NCBI RefSeq assembly: GCF_018499575.1
Contig: NZ_JAHDAP010000001.1
Span: forward strand, 1,142,665 to 1,206,664
Origin: Streptococcus infantis
GTDB taxonomy: Bacteria; Bacillota; Bacilli; Lactobacillales; Streptococcaceae
DNA: 64,000 bases
Reading direction: 5' to 3'
The notes under the pieces were generated by a model, which searched no databases, was not told the origin of the DNA, and saw nothing but the letters and a program-made list of their open reading frames with translations. Positions 50,963 through 60,577 of this stretch are shown piece after piece. The translations under genes were made by a program, and so were the position numbers. The number at the start of each line of letters is the position of its first letter. Position 1 is the stretch's first letter.

Positions 50963-52312
50963 TTATAGACGAGCGTTGAGTTCTTTGCTCAATTCTTCAA
51001 ATCCTGGTTTACCAAGAAGGGCAAACATGTTACGTTTGTATGCTTCAACACCTGGTTGGTCAAATGGGTTGATCGCATTCAAGTAACCTGATAGGGCGAT
51101 AGCCAATTCGAAGAAGTAGATAGTATAGCCAAGAGTGAAGGCATCTTGCTCAGGAAGAGTCACGTACATGTTTGGCACGTCACCGTCAGTATGGGCAAGA
51201 AGAACACCGTCAGTTGCTTTTTTGTTAACGAAGTCAACGTCTTTTCCTTGAAGGTAACCAAGTCCGTCAAGATCTTCTTCCAAAGTAGGGATGATCACGT
51301 TCTTACGTGGTTTGTCCACACGGACAACTGTTTCAAACATGATACGAGTTCCTTCTTGGATAAATTGACCCAATGAGTGCAAGTCTGTTGAGAAGTTAGC
51401 TGAAGTTGGGTAAATCCCTTTTTGGTCTTTCCCTTCTGACTCACCAGCCAATTGTTTCCACCACTCTGAGAAGTATTGAAGTGATGGCTCGTAGTTTACC
51501 AAGATTTCAGTTGCATAGCCTTTACGGTAAAGGATGTTACGAACTGCTGCATATTGGTAAGCTTCGTTTTCAGCAATCTTGTCTGAAGTGTAGTCTTTAC
51601 GAGCTGCGTTGGCACCTTCCATAAGGGCTTTGATATCTGCTCCTGATGCTGCGATTGGAAGCAATCCAACTGCTGTCAATACTGAGAAACGTCCACCGAT
51701 ATCATCTGGAACCACAAATGTTTCCCAACCGTTAGCATCTGCTTCAACCTTAACAGCACCTTTTTGGCGGTCAGTTGTTGCGTAGATACGTTTGTTAGCT
51801 TCTTCTTGACCATATTTCTTAACCAAGAGTTCTTTGAAGACACGGAAAGCAATCGCTGGTTCAGTTGTTGTACCAGATTTAGAAATCACGTTTACTGAGA
51901 AGTCTTTATCTGAAACGTACTCTACCAAGTCAGCAAGGTAAGTTGATGAGATTGAGTTTCCAGCGTAAAGGATTTGTGGTGCTTTGCGTTCTTCTTTTGT
52001 TTGCAAGTTAGCAAAGTGGTGGTTCAAGAAGTCAATAGCTGCTTTCGCACCAAGATATGATCCACCGATACCGATAACGACCAAAACATCGCTGTCTTCT
52101 TTGATTTGTTCAGCAGCTTTCAAGATGCGGTCAAATTCTTCGCGGTCGTAGTTTTCAGGAAGGTCCAACCAACCCAAGAAGTCGCTACCAGCACCAGTTC
52201 CTTTACGGATCAATTCGTCTGCTGCTGTAACTTGTGCTTGCATGTATTCCACTTCATGTGGTGCAACAAATTTGTCTAATACTTTTGAATAATCAAATTT
52301 AATATGTGACAT
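50963..52312 (-). CDS. pgi: Glucose-6-phosphate isomerase
   Basis: 449 residues from [20 protein letters not shown], with GGAGGAATACT before ATG; a frame 30 codons longer has no site. SIS fold with [19 protein letters not shown], the PGI signature [20 protein letters not shown] and catalytic Glu/His/Lys downstream. Glycolysis and gluconeogenesis, cytoplasm. Confidence 0.96.
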   Translation of the reverse strand: MSHIKFDYSKVLDKFVAPHEVEYMQAQVTAADELIRKGTGAGSDFLGWLDLPENYDREEFDRILKAAEQIKEDSDVLVVIGIGGSYLGAKAAIDFLNHHFANLQTKEERKAPQILYAGNSISSTYLADLVEYVSDKDFSVNVISKSGTTTEPAIAFRVFKELLVKKYGQEEANKRIYATTDRQKGAVKVEADANGWETFVVPDDIGGRFSVLTAVGLLPIAASGADIKALMEGANAARKDYTSDKIAENEAYQYAAVRNILYRKGYATEILVNYEPSLQYFSEWWKQLAGESEGKDQKGIYPTSANFSTDLHSLGQFIQEGTRIMFETVVRVDKPRKNVIIPTLEEDLDGLGYLQGKDVDFVNKKATDGVLLAHTDGDVPNMYVTLPEQDAFTLGYTIYFFELAIALSGYLNAINPFDQPGVEAYKRNMFALLGKPGFEELSKELNARL

Positions 52313-52464
52313 AGTATTCCTCCAAAATTTCTTCTTTTCTATCATAACGCTTACCTTGGATTTTTTCAAGTTTTTATACTGAATTTTTCCAAATTTTATC
52401 ATAATTCAAACGTTTGCGTAAAAATGTTACAATATTAAAATTTGAACGAAACAAGACAAAAAAA

Positions 52465-52486
52465 ACGACTAGGTTTCTAGTCGTTA
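52465..52486 (-). terminator. Terminator of the glutamine amidotransferase gene
   Basis: On the minus strand ACGACTAG / CTAGTCGT stem, loop AAAC, eight T. It begins at the stop codon. Confidence 0.88.
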
Positions 52487-53173
52487 CAATTCATTTAATA
52501 AATACTCAAATAATTCTAAATTTCCATCTTCTTCATTAACCAAAAATTCTGGATGCCACTGCAAACCGATAATGCGGTGTTCGTCGATGGATTCAATTGC
52601 TTCAACAGTTTGGTCACGTGGATCCACAGCCGTCACACGAAAATTTGGTGCCAAGTCTTTAATACTTTGACGGTGCACTGAGTTTACTTGACTTTCTTTA
52701 CCAAATAATTTAGACACCACACTGCCATCAACTGTCTCAATAGAATGTGAAGTCCCAAAAGGTAGACCTTGCCAATGACCTTCAATCTCCTGATTAAGTG
52801 TCCCACCAAAGGCAACATTCACAAGCTGAACGCCACGGCAGATGGCTAAGATTGGCTTATTCTGACGCAATGCTTCTTGTAGAAGAGCGAGCTCAAACTC
52901 ATCACGAGCTAGGTTATAATCATCGCTATCAATCGTTTTTTCTTCACCATAAAACTGAGGATGAACATTTTGTCCTCCAGTCAAGATAAGCTTATCAATC
53001 ATTTCTACGTAGTCATGGACAACTGACTCATCACCAACTGGAATCACCAAAGGAAGTCCGCCAACCTGACGAATACTCTCAGCGAATTTACAAGAGACAG
53101 ATGAATGAATATTTTTTCCCTCTGCGTCCACGGGACATAGATTTGCTGCAACTCCAACAACCGTTCTTGCCAT
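52484..53173 (-). CDS. Class I glutamine amidotransferase, gamma-glutamyl-GABA hydrolase type
   Basis: 229 residues. Catalytic Cys in ILAICRGVQLVNVAFGG, His in IGLQWHPEFLV with Glu. PuuD-like, cuts gamma-glutamyl amides; no polyamine genes are nearby. Lies between pgi and patB, as in pneumococcus. Confidence 0.88.
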   Translation of the reverse strand: MARTVVGVAANLCPVDAEGKNIHSSVSCKFAESIRQVGGLPLVIPVGDESVVHDYVEMIDKLILTGGQNVHPQFYGEEKTIDSDDYNLARDEFELALLQEALRQNKPILAICRGVQLVNVAFGGTLNQEIEGHWQGLPFGTSHSIETVDGSVVSKLFGKESQVNSVHRQSIKDLAPNFRVTAVDPRDQTVEAIESIDEHRIIGLQWHPEFLVNEEDGNLELFEYLLNEL

Positions 53174-53276
53174 TACTGATTTCCTTTCGTTTTCTATTTA
53201 TAATCATATCTTACCATCCTTCTCCACTCCTGTCTAATATGTATTTTTTAAGGCCGTGATAAATTTTTTTTATCAG

Positions 53277-53309
53277 AAAAAGTTGCCCCAGACTAGGACA
53301 ACTTTTTTG
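53277..53309 (-). terminator. Terminator of patB
   Basis: On the minus strand AAAAGTTGTCC / GGGCAACTTTT stem followed by TCTG. Confidence 0.8.
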
Positions 53310-53310
53310 T

Positions 53311-55077
53311 TTATTCAAAGACAAATTGATTGTGATAAAGTTCGGAGTAAAAGCCTCCAAGCTTGAGTAATTCGTGATGGTTTCCTTGCTCAATAACTTC
53401 ACCGTCCTTAAGGACAATAATCTGATCTGCATTGAGAATGGTTTTTAAGCGATGGGCAATCACAAAACTAGTTCTTCCTGCCACGATAGCTTCCATGGCA
53501 TTTTGAATCTTACTTTCTGTTACAGTATCAACGTTTGATGTTGCCTCATCCAAGATTAAGACCTGTGGATCTGTCATCAAGGTACGAGCAATAGAAATCA
53601 ACTGCTTCTGACCGGTCGAGAAGACACTTTGGTCATCATCAATCAATGTATCATACTTGTCTGGCAAACTTTCGATATATTCATGGATATGCGTGGCCTT
53701 GGCTGCTGCTTGAACCATTTCTTGACTGGCATCTGGGACACCAAAACGAATATTGTCCCGAATAGTTCCGCTAAACAAAACAGAATCCTGTAAGACAATT
53801 CCAACCTTGCTTCGCAAACTATCTAAATCAAATTCGCGGATATCTCTACCATCAAAACTGATACTACCTGCATCCACATCATAAAAACGATTGATGAGGT
53901 TCATGATGGTTGTTTTCCCCGAACCTGTCGGACCAACCACTGCAATCATTTTTCCTTTTGGAGCTGAAATGCTAACATCTTTCAGAATCGGGTTTCCTGG
54001 CAGGTAGGAGAAGTCTATGTTACGAATCTCCACCCCATCTTTTAATTCGCTAAAGGCTGGAGCATCTTGAGGGCGAATTTCTTCCTCTGCATCAAACATT
54101 TCTTGGATACGGTCTGCACCTGTAAAGGCCAGTTGCAAACTCCCCCAGCTCGCCGCTAATTGGATAATGGGTTGGTAATACTGTTGCGAAAACTGGGTAA
54201 ACATGACAATCAAACCAAGTGCTGTTGCTGTCTCGATGTTCTTATCATTCAGCAATACAGCTGAACCTACAAAAATAACGACTGCTGTATTGACCAAACT
54301 CATTCCGTTCATAACAGGGAAAAGAATTCCTGAGAACATTCTTCCCTTGAAAGTGGCTTTTCGAACCCGTTCATTTTGCTCGACAAAACCAGCAATCACA
54401 TCTTCTTGGATACCTTGAACGATAACTGCTTTTTGTCCAGAGATACTCTCATCCATATAAGCATTGAGCTTCCCAACTTCTTTTTGTTGGAGGTTGGTGT
54501 ATTTCCGCGCTAGCTTTAAGATAAAGAACAACATGACAACTGCTATCGGAGTGCTAGCAGTCGTAATCAAAGCCAAGGTAACATTTTTTGCAAACATGAC
54601 AATCAGCAAACCAATGTAAAGGGCAATATTGGTCATGACAGACACAAGACTTTCGTTGAAAGCTTGGAGAATATTATCCAAATCACTGGTAAAACGTGAC
54701 AGGATATCTCCATCTTGATGGCGGTCAAAGAAGGAAACTGTCAAGCGAGAAAGCTTGCCAAAAAGTCCCTTACGCATCTCATTTGTAGATTCAGCAATAA
54801 TGCGGCTCATCAAGACCATATAGATGAGACTAGTCACCACGAGCGCAATCAAAACATAGGCAAGATTAATAAGGAGTCCGTATAGACTTTGCCAAACCAT
54901 ATCTGAATTTCCATTTTGATAGGCTATAACCAAATTAGCTAGTTCCGTTACTGTTTGACCTGCAAAAACTGGAAAGAGGGCTTGTGCTACCGTTGCAATA
55001 ACAATCATAGTGATAACAACGACAAAGGATATCTTGTAAACTTTAAAATAGTTCCAAAAAAATCGAAATGTCTTCAT
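53311..55077 (-). CDS. patB: ABC exporter subunit PatB
   Basis: 588 residues from MKTFRFFWNYFKVYKISFVV; GGAGGAGTAGG precedes ATG. Type IV ABC half-exporter: six membrane helices (about 1-310), then ATPase with Walker A GPTGSGKTT, signature FSTGQKQLISIARTL and Walker B VLILDEATSNVD with catalytic Glu. With PatA it forms a heterodimer that exports fluoroquinolones and dyes in pneumococcus. The signature is FSTGQ in place of LSGGQ, a substitution that pairs with the degenerate site in heterodimeric exporters. Confidence 0.93.
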   Translation of the reverse strand: MKTFRFFWNYFKVYKISFVVVITMIVIATVAQALFPVFAGQTVTELANLVIAYQNGNSDMVWQSLYGLLINLAYVLIALVVTSLIYMVLMSRIIAESTNEMRKGLFGKLSRLTVSFFDRHQDGDILSRFTSDLDNILQAFNESLVSVMTNIALYIGLLIVMFAKNVTLALITTASTPIAVVMLFFILKLARKYTNLQQKEVGKLNAYMDESISGQKAVIVQGIQEDVIAGFVEQNERVRKATFKGRMFSGILFPVMNGMSLVNTAVVIFVGSAVLLNDKNIETATALGLIVMFTQFSQQYYQPIIQLAASWGSLQLAFTGADRIQEMFDAEEEIRPQDAPAFSELKDGVEIRNIDFSYLPGNPILKDVSISAPKGKMIAVVGPTGSGKTTIMNLINRFYDVDAGSISFDGRDIREFDLDSLRSKVGIVLQDSVLFSGTIRDNIRFGVPDASQEMVQAAAKATHIHEYIESLPDKYDTLIDDDQSVFSTGQKQLISIARTLMTDPQVLILDEATSNVDTVTESKIQNAMEAIVAGRTSFVIAHRLKTILNADQIIVLKDGEVIEQGNHHELLKLGGFYSELYHNQFVFE

Positions 55078-55078
55078 C

Positions 55079-56785
55079 CTACTCCTCCTTTCCTTTTTGC
55101 GTTTCGTAAATTTCACGATAGACTGAGTTTGTTGCAACCAACTCAGCATGCTTACCTTGACCAATCAATCGACCTTGATCAAGCACTAAAATTTTATCCG
55201 CATGAACAACAGAGCTTATTTTTTGGGCGATGATAATCGTAGTCGTTCCCTTCAAATCTTTGTTAAGGGCTTCTTGAACCAAGCGTTCTGATTTGGCATC
55301 AAGTGCAGAGGTTGAATCATCAAAAATCAATATTTTAGGATTGCTGACAATCCCACGCGCAATAGACATTCGTTGTTTTTGTCCACCAGAAAAGTTGGTC
55401 CCACGTTCCTCGACCGGACTTTCAAAAGCCAAGTCCATGCGACTGATAAATTCACTAGCTTGTGCGATACGAGCTGCGCGTTCCATTTCTGAAACTGTTG
55501 CATCTCCTTTTCCTTGTCTGAGGTTATCTGCGATGGTTCCACTAAAAAGAATGGCTCTTTGTAGGACGATAGAGACTGTCTTGCGAAGTGTCCCTTCGCT
55601 AACTGTACGAATGTCCTTTCCTCCAATCTTGATAGAACCTTGTTGAGGATCAAACAGTCGTGGAATCAACTGAGCCAAAGTTGATTTCCCTGCACCGGTT
55701 GCTCCGACAACCCCAACCATCTCACCAGCTGCGATTTCAAAGGATACATCTTTTAGAATAGGTTCCTCATCATTAGGATAGGTGAAGGTCACATTTTCAA
55801 AACTGAGACTTCCTTCCAAGTCTTCATCTTCCACATCCTTAAAGGTCATAGCCGGTTCTGTATCAAGGATTTCACGAATACGACGGAGGGAAATCATGGC
55901 ACGAGTAACTGAATTCCCCAAAAATCCAACCATAACGATAGTAAAGATAATCTGACTCAGATAGTTCACGAAGGAAGCAATGGAACCAACCACTGAAGGA
56001 TCTGATTCTGCCATACCTGCTACAAGCCAGATTGAAAGAAAGACAGCACCGTAAGAAATCAACATCATTACAGGTTGAACAATAGAAAAGGCGTAGCCGA
56101 TATAAAGGTTTTCTCCCAGCAATTCATCTGATACTTGCGTAAACTTATTAAATTGATCTTTTTCTCGGACAAAAGACTTAACCACGCGCACACCACGTAA
56201 ATTTTCTTTAGCAATGGCATTGATACGCTCCAATAAGGTCTGGAATTTTGCAAAGCGTGGTCCCATCATCCCCATCATAAGACCTGTCATAGCAACGATC
56301 AAAACGACCATAAGAACCAGCACCCACCACAACGAAGGCAAGGTGACAACAGCTAATATAAAGGAACCAATAAATAAAATCGGTAGTCGAAAGAGGATTT
56401 GAAAGGTCATCATGACTACGTTCTGGATTTGGTTGATATCGTTGGTCATACGAACAACAAGGTTCCCTGCATTAAATTTCTCAATATTAGCGTATGAAAA
56501 AGTTTGAATCTTACGAAAGGCATCTTCCCGTAAGTCTGACGAAACTCCTTGAGCAATGTATGCTGCTAATACAACATTAATTCCACCTGCGACTAGACCA
56601 ATCAAGGCAACAAGGATTAACCAAAAACCGATACTATAAATAGCCTTATTATTCCCTGTTAGCAAGGCCTCTAAAACTTCCTGTAAATAACGTGGTTGCA
56701 GAAGTGAACTCGCGACCATTAATCCTGTCATAACCAAGGAAGCCAGAGCCTGCCATTTATAGGTTTTCATTTTCTGAAACAGCAT
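55079..56785 (-). CDS. patA: ABC exporter subunit PatA
   Basis: 568 residues. Six membrane helices, then ATPase with Walker A GATGAGKST, signature FSGGQKQRMSIARGI and Walker B ILIFDDSTSALDA. The catalytic Glu after Walker B is Asp (FDD), so this subunit carries the non-hydrolysing site while PatB has the Glu. The gene precedes patB by one base; they share the promoter and hairpin leader upstream of patA. Confidence 0.93.
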   Translation of the reverse strand: MLFQKMKTYKWQALASLVMTGLMVASSLLQPRYLQEVLEALLTGNNKAIYSIGFWLILVALIGLVAGGINVVLAAYIAQGVSSDLREDAFRKIQTFSYANIEKFNAGNLVVRMTNDINQIQNVVMMTFQILFRLPILFIGSFILAVVTLPSLWWVLVLMVVLIVAMTGLMMGMMGPRFAKFQTLLERINAIAKENLRGVRVVKSFVREKDQFNKFTQVSDELLGENLYIGYAFSIVQPVMMLISYGAVFLSIWLVAGMAESDPSVVGSIASFVNYLSQIIFTIVMVGFLGNSVTRAMISLRRIREILDTEPAMTFKDVEDEDLEGSLSFENVTFTYPNDEEPILKDVSFEIAAGEMVGVVGATGAGKSTLAQLIPRLFDPQQGSIKIGGKDIRTVSEGTLRKTVSIVLQRAILFSGTIADNLRQGKGDATVSEMERAARIAQASEFISRMDLAFESPVEERGTNFSGGQKQRMSIARGIVSNPKILIFDDSTSALDAKSERLVQEALNKDLKGTTTIIIAQKISSVVHADKILVLDQGRLIGQGKHAELVATNSVYREIYETQKGKEE

Positions 56786-56805
56786 ATTTCCCCCTTATAA
56801 GATAG

Positions 56806-56843
56806 ATAAAAGGGAACGACAGCTCTGTCAGTCCCTTCTTATG
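56806..56843 (-). terminator. Attenuator-like hairpin in the patA leader
   Basis: On the minus strand AAGGGA pairs with TCCCTT and GACAG with CTGTC inside it, followed by a T-rich TTTATCTATCTT, between promoter and patA. In pneumococcus, mutations in such a leader hairpin raise patAB expression and fluoroquinolone resistance. Confidence 0.75.
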
Positions 56844-56859
56844 CTTTAATGTTGATGCT

Positions 56860-56888
56860 ATTCTAACAAAAAAGAATGCTATTGTCAA
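56860..56888 (-). promoter_or_regulatory. Promoter of patA
   Basis: On the minus strand: -35 TTGACA (56888-56883), 17-base spacer, -10 TAGAAT (56865-56860). Start about base 56853, giving a leader of about 68 bases. Confidence 0.85.
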
Positions 56889-56975
56889 AGCACTCAGCTC
56901 TCGTAAGCTTGTGGAATGACGACATCAGCATTCTATTGAATCATTTAAAAAATCTTCTGCCTTAGTAGAGAATGT

Positions 56976-57677
56976 TTATTGCTCTGAACTAGCTTGCTCT
57001 TCTAGCTTAGCTCGACCAATTTCACGGTAGCTACGGTCCCCAACAATCTCAACTGAGAACTGACCATCCTGGTACTCTAGAATCGTCACACTTCCATTAT
57101 CAAGACCATGCGGGTGCATTCCGTTGATTAGATAGACAATGGTTCCGATTGTCATTCCATGGCTAACTACCAGAGCGTTTCCACCTCCATTAGCTTCCAT
57201 TTCCTTGGCAATGGCTTCAAAACCTTCCCAAATACGACCACTTAGTTTTTCCCAGCCTTCAGCCCAGCCTGCTGTATCCACTTCTACCAAACCTTCAGCT
57301 AGCTCTGCATAGGACAAACGATGCACATGATCGACATTAAAGATTCGAGGGATGATACCCATAAAAAGATCTCCATCATAAGCACCATCAAAACTACCAA
57401 AGCACCATTCACGAATTCGCTTATCCATGCGATAAGGAATTTGCCCTGTCAAACCAAGCTCTTCAAGGATAATTCCCATAGTCTGAATGGTCCTCCCTGA
57501 GTCACTCGAGTAAGCACGCTCAAACTTTAAGCCTGACTCACGCAAACCAATTCCCAATTCGTGAATACCTCGCTCACCTTCAGCTGTTAAAGGAGTATCA
57601 CTCCAGCCTTGAGCACGCCCAATCGTATTAAACATTGTTTTCCCATGACGCACTAGATACAATTTTACACTTGCCAT
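56976..57677 (-). CDS. Histidine phosphatase (phosphoglycerate mutase-like)
   Basis: 233 residues. Phosphohistidine motif LYLVRHGKTMFNTIG and the second His in NALVVSHGMTIGT. Phosphatase rather than glycolytic mutase, judging by length and the WCFGSFDGAYDGDLF insert; substrate unknown. AGGACCAAAA precedes ATG. Lies downstream of comGG. Confidence 0.88.
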   Translation of the reverse strand: MASVKLYLVRHGKTMFNTIGRAQGWSDTPLTAEGERGIHELGIGLRESGLKFERAYSSDSGRTIQTMGIILEELGLTGQIPYRMDKRIREWCFGSFDGAYDGDLFMGIIPRIFNVDHVHRLSYAELAEGLVEVDTAGWAEGWEKLSGRIWEGFEAIAKEMEANGGGNALVVSHGMTIGTIVYLINGMHPHGLDNGSVTILEYQDGQFSVEIVGDRSYREIGRAKLEEQASSEQ

Positions 57678-57735
57678 TTTTGGTCCTCCATATGTATCTA
57701 TTATAGCATGATTTCAGGTAAAAACCTCGCCCAAA

Positions 57736-58173
57736 CTACTCTGTGTCGTTCTTTGAAGGTGCTAATTTGGAAGATCTAGCAGTCTCTTTTTTGCTCCCTT
57801 CTTCTGTTTTCTCCTCATTTCCTTCTTTAGACTTGTTTTCTGTTTTCTCAGACTTTTGACCGGTCTTTTTTAAAGGAGAAAAGTGAAATTCAAACTTATT
57901 TTTTCCTGTGTCAATAGTCGTTGTGAAGAAGTTTTCGTCATTTCGATAAGTTGACTTCCCTACATTAAATGACTGCTCTCCATTTTCAGAAGAGGCTTTT
58001 TCATAGGTTCTCTTAGCCATAGCAAATGCAAGAAGTTTTTCTTTATTTAAGGCATAATCCTGATGATGTGCCACTTGTCGATTCAGATAAAACTGCAACA
58101 AAAGACTAAAAATTCCAGCAATAGTGATAGCGTATAGGAGAACTCCTGCTCTAACTTTTTTCTTTTTCAACAC
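57736..58173 (-). CDS. comGG: Competence pseudopilus protein ComGG
   Basis: 145 residues. A hydrophobic N-terminal helix ([20 protein letters not shown]) without the usual FTLxE site, then a charged body and a Lys/Glu-rich tail ([18 protein letters not shown]). Last gene of the comG operon; a minor pilin-like partner. Overlaps comGF by 23 bases. The tail is highly variable between strains. Confidence 0.9.
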   Translation of the reverse strand: MLKKKKVRAGVLLYAITIAGIFSLLLQFYLNRQVAHHQDYALNKEKLLAFAMAKRTYEKASSENGEQSFNVGKSTYRNDENFFTTTIDTGKNKFEFHFSPLKKTGQKSEKTENKSKEGNEEKTEEGSKKETARSSKLAPSKNDTE

Positions 58174-58612
58174 GATAGATAAATTCCCTCTCTAGTCCCT
58201 TTTCAAACTGAAAATGAAAGTGCAGCTCCTGCCCTTTTTCTTGAATTCGAGCTGATTTTAGACCGTAGACCATGGGTTGATAACCACGTCCACTAGCATC
58301 TGTTTTCCGGAAATCATTTGACTTTGATTTACCCATGGAAATGGGCTTCCCTTCCTGTTTGAGGTAAAGTCTATCATTCTCCACTTTTTCAAATTGGGCT
58401 CGATTCAACTCTGCTTCCAGCTGATCCACAAATAGTAGCCATTCCTTCTGCTCACTTTTCTGCTGGTAGCGAACTTCTGAAACCAAGAGTCGGCTCATAG
58501 ATTGAAAAAGAAGCAAGCTACCACTAATAACGAGGAGGGCAACCAAGGATTCTAAAAGTGTAAAAGCTCTGACCCTACTTGTCTTGAATCGCCAGTAATT
58601 TCTCCGTTCCAT
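58151..58612 (-). CDS. comGF: Competence minor pilin ComGF
   Basis: 153 residues from [30 protein letters not shown] precedes ATG. Prepilin site VRAFTLLES followed by [15 protein letters not shown]. The frame is open 17 codons further up inside comGE. Minor pilin for the DNA-uptake pilus; processed by the prepilin peptidase. Confidence 0.9.
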   Translation of the reverse strand: MERRNYWRFKTSRVRAFTLLESLVALLVISGSLLLFQSMSRLLVSEVRYQQKSEQKEWLLFVDQLEAELNRAQFEKVENDRLYLKQEGKPISMGKSKSNDFRKTDASGRGYQPMVYGLKSARIQEKGQELHFHFQFEKGLEREFIYRVEKEKS

Positions 58613-58877
58613 GGTATACCTCCAAACCTCGCTCATTCGAGACAACATGAACCGTAAGGCCATTGACAGTTAACTCCTTTTGTCCAGTCTGCAACGCCAT
58701 ACGAGCCACTCGCAAAACTTCTTCCTGTTTTAGAAGTTCTACTTCTCTTTTTCTACTTTCTTGAATTTGTCCCAGCAAGAGGGTTGCAATACTTGCAAAA
58801 ATGGCTAGCGAAATCACTGCCTCTAGTAAAATAACCGCCTTAATTTTTTGCTTCTTGAATACGTTTAATCTTTCCAT
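58575..58877 (-). CDS. comGE: Competence minor pilin ComGE
   Basis: 100 residues. Class III-like N-terminus [20 protein letters not shown] after a short basic leader. Overlaps comGD by 38 bases and comGF by 38 bases, the usual com packing. Confidence 0.9.
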   Translation of the reverse strand: MERLNVFKKQKIKAVILLEAVISLAIFASIATLLLGQIQESRKREVELLKQEEVLRVARMALQTGQKELTVNGLTVHVVSNERGLEVYHGTEKLLAIQDK

Positions 58878-59274
58878 TTCCTAGATATAGTTGGTAGCGA
58901 ACCACTTCTTTCCTTGTTTGAAATCTCACGCTAGCTAGAGACGAATTCCCTCCAGCCTTATCAAAGGTAATTGACTGATTAGACTGCAATTGAATGCCTT
59001 TAGGGATGGCTAATTTCTGATAGCCATTCCCAATACTTCTCTCTTCTAGCATTAAGTTCATCTTTTGCTGACTAGCCAGACTTCGCTTCTGGGTTTCTCG
59101 ATAAAGTTCCTCAAACTCCATAAAGAAAATCTGTTCTTCCACAGCTGCAAAAGTTGATTTAACTGAACTTGACAAACCTAAGGCTAGCATACTAGCTATT
59201 CCTAAAACTAATAAACTTTCCAACATGGTAAAAGCCCTAATCCGTAACTGTTTGACTTGTCCCTTGTTTTGCAT
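58840..59274 (-). CDS. comGD: Competence minor pilin ComGD
   Basis: 144 residues from MQNKGQVKQLRIRAFTMLES, with AAGGAATACC before ATG. Prepilin site IRAFTMLESLLVLGIASMLA. A frame 15 codons longer overlaps comGC and has no site. Confidence 0.9.
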   Translation of the reverse strand: MQNKGQVKQLRIRAFTMLESLLVLGIASMLALGLSSSVKSTFAAVEEQIFFMEFEELYRETQKRSLASQQKMNLMLEERSIGNGYQKLAIPKGIQLQSNQSITFDKAGGNSSLASVRFQTRKEVVRYQLYLGNGKIKRIQEAKN

Positions 59275-59560
59275 GGTATTCCTTATAGGCTTTTGCTTGC
59301 TCTGCAGTGATACGTCCATCTGCCTGTAATTTGCTTAGACTAGCATCTTCATTTTTATCCAGACTATACAGTTCAGCTTGGCTTTCTACCACCTTGACGA
59401 CAGCTGCTTTCCCCTTATCATTGACTGCATCCTTTTGCTTGGTAAGATTTGGAACAAAAAGTAAGAGTAGGACGCTAATGATAAGCAACACCACCAACAT
59501 TTCTACCAGTGTAAAAGCTTTTGCCTTCGTTTCTTTTAATTTCATCATCATTTTTTTCAT
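59237..59560 (-). CDS. comGC: Competence major pilin ComGC
   Basis: 107 residues. Prepilin site KAFTLVEMLVVLLIISVLLL with conserved Glu5 of the mature protein, then a charged body. It polymerises into the transformation pilus that binds and draws in DNA. It may start at either of several near ATG codons (MKKMMMK). Confidence 0.94.
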   Translation of the reverse strand: MKKMMMKLKETKAKAFTLVEMLVVLLIISVLLLLFVPNLTKQKDAVNDKGKAAVVKVVESQAELYSLDKNEDASLSKLQADGRITAEQAKAYKEYHAKQGTSQTVTD

Positions 59561-60577
59561 CTAAAAATTCACCTCCATATTTTGATACATCGGCAGCAAC
59601 ATAGCTGCATACAATAAAACGATTAGCAGGGCTACAAAAATAAAGACCAGTGGTTGAACTAAGTTCATAGTTCGATTAACTCGAGTAAAGAAGGATTCCC
59701 AAGTTTTTTCCGCATAGATTTCCAATTCGCTTCCCAACTTGGATTTAACCTCTCCATATTCAATGATTAATCCCAACTCCTTTCTAAAGAAGGGATAGGT
59801 CTGAACAACCTTAGAAAATTCATGCCCATTTTGCAAAGATTGATCTAAATCGTATCCAATTTCCTTAAAAAGAGGATTCCCTTGCTCCTGCATCATCTGG
59901 AAAATCTGTGCCAACTCTAAACCTTGTCCAATCATATTTCCCCATTCCCGAGCATAATAGGCAGTTAGAAAATACTGAACAAACACACCTAGAAAGGGAA
60001 TCCTAGCCAGATAAGAAAAGACCTGTATCTTCCTAGATTTCCTGTAGAATATCAGTCCTGTTAAAAATGCGAGACCTAGCGTCAGAGCAAACCCAAGAAA
60101 AATCTGTGGCAGGTTACTAATCACTAAGGTAGCTATGTTGCTACTATCCAGTTGGGGCAAAAGATAATTCCGCAAACCCAACATAATAAGCAGTAAGAAA
60201 ACTAACAAAATGACTGGATAGGTCGCAACTTCAATTAACTTTTTCTTAACCTTAGCTAGATTATCCAGATATTCTTCAATTTTCCCCAAACTCAAATGGA
60301 GATTCCCATGAACTTCAGCCAGCGAAAGTTGCGTGACAATCGCACTCGAAAAACCTAAATTCCCCATCATTTCCGAGAAAGACTTCCCTTGCGATAGCCC
60401 TAGGCGCATCTGCGATACATATTCCTTTTCCAACAAGAGACTTCTATCTAGAAAGGAAATGATTTCTACCAAGTGAAAACCACTCGAGAACAAATTGTTA
60501 AAGAGAGTGATGATTTTCTTCTGTTTACTGGTAGCTAATTTTCTCCGTTTCAGCTTGAAGGGCAGTGATATGCCCAT
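59561..60577 (-). CDS. comGB: Competence pilus membrane protein ComGB
   Basis: 338 residues, the length of the pneumococcal protein, from MGISLPFKLKRRKLATSKQK. GspF-type polytopic protein with repeats of the type KIEEYLDNLAKVKKKLIEVA; membrane helices near 145, 190 and the C-terminus. Platform for pilus assembly. Overlaps comGA by 53 bases. Confidence 0.93.
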   Translation of the reverse strand: MGISLPFKLKRRKLATSKQKKIITLFNNLFSSGFHLVEIISFLDRSLLLEKEYVSQMRLGLSQGKSFSEMMGNLGFSSAIVTQLSLAEVHGNLHLSLGKIEEYLDNLAKVKKKLIEVATYPVILLVFLLLIMLGLRNYLLPQLDSSNIATLVISNLPQIFLGFALTLGLAFLTGLIFYRKSRKIQVFSYLARIPFLGVFVQYFLTAYYAREWGNMIGQGLELAQIFQMMQEQGNPLFKEIGYDLDQSLQNGHEFSKVVQTYPFFRKELGLIIEYGEVKSKLGSELEIYAEKTWESFFTRVNRTMNLVQPLVFIFVALLIVLLYAAMLLPMYQNMEVNF

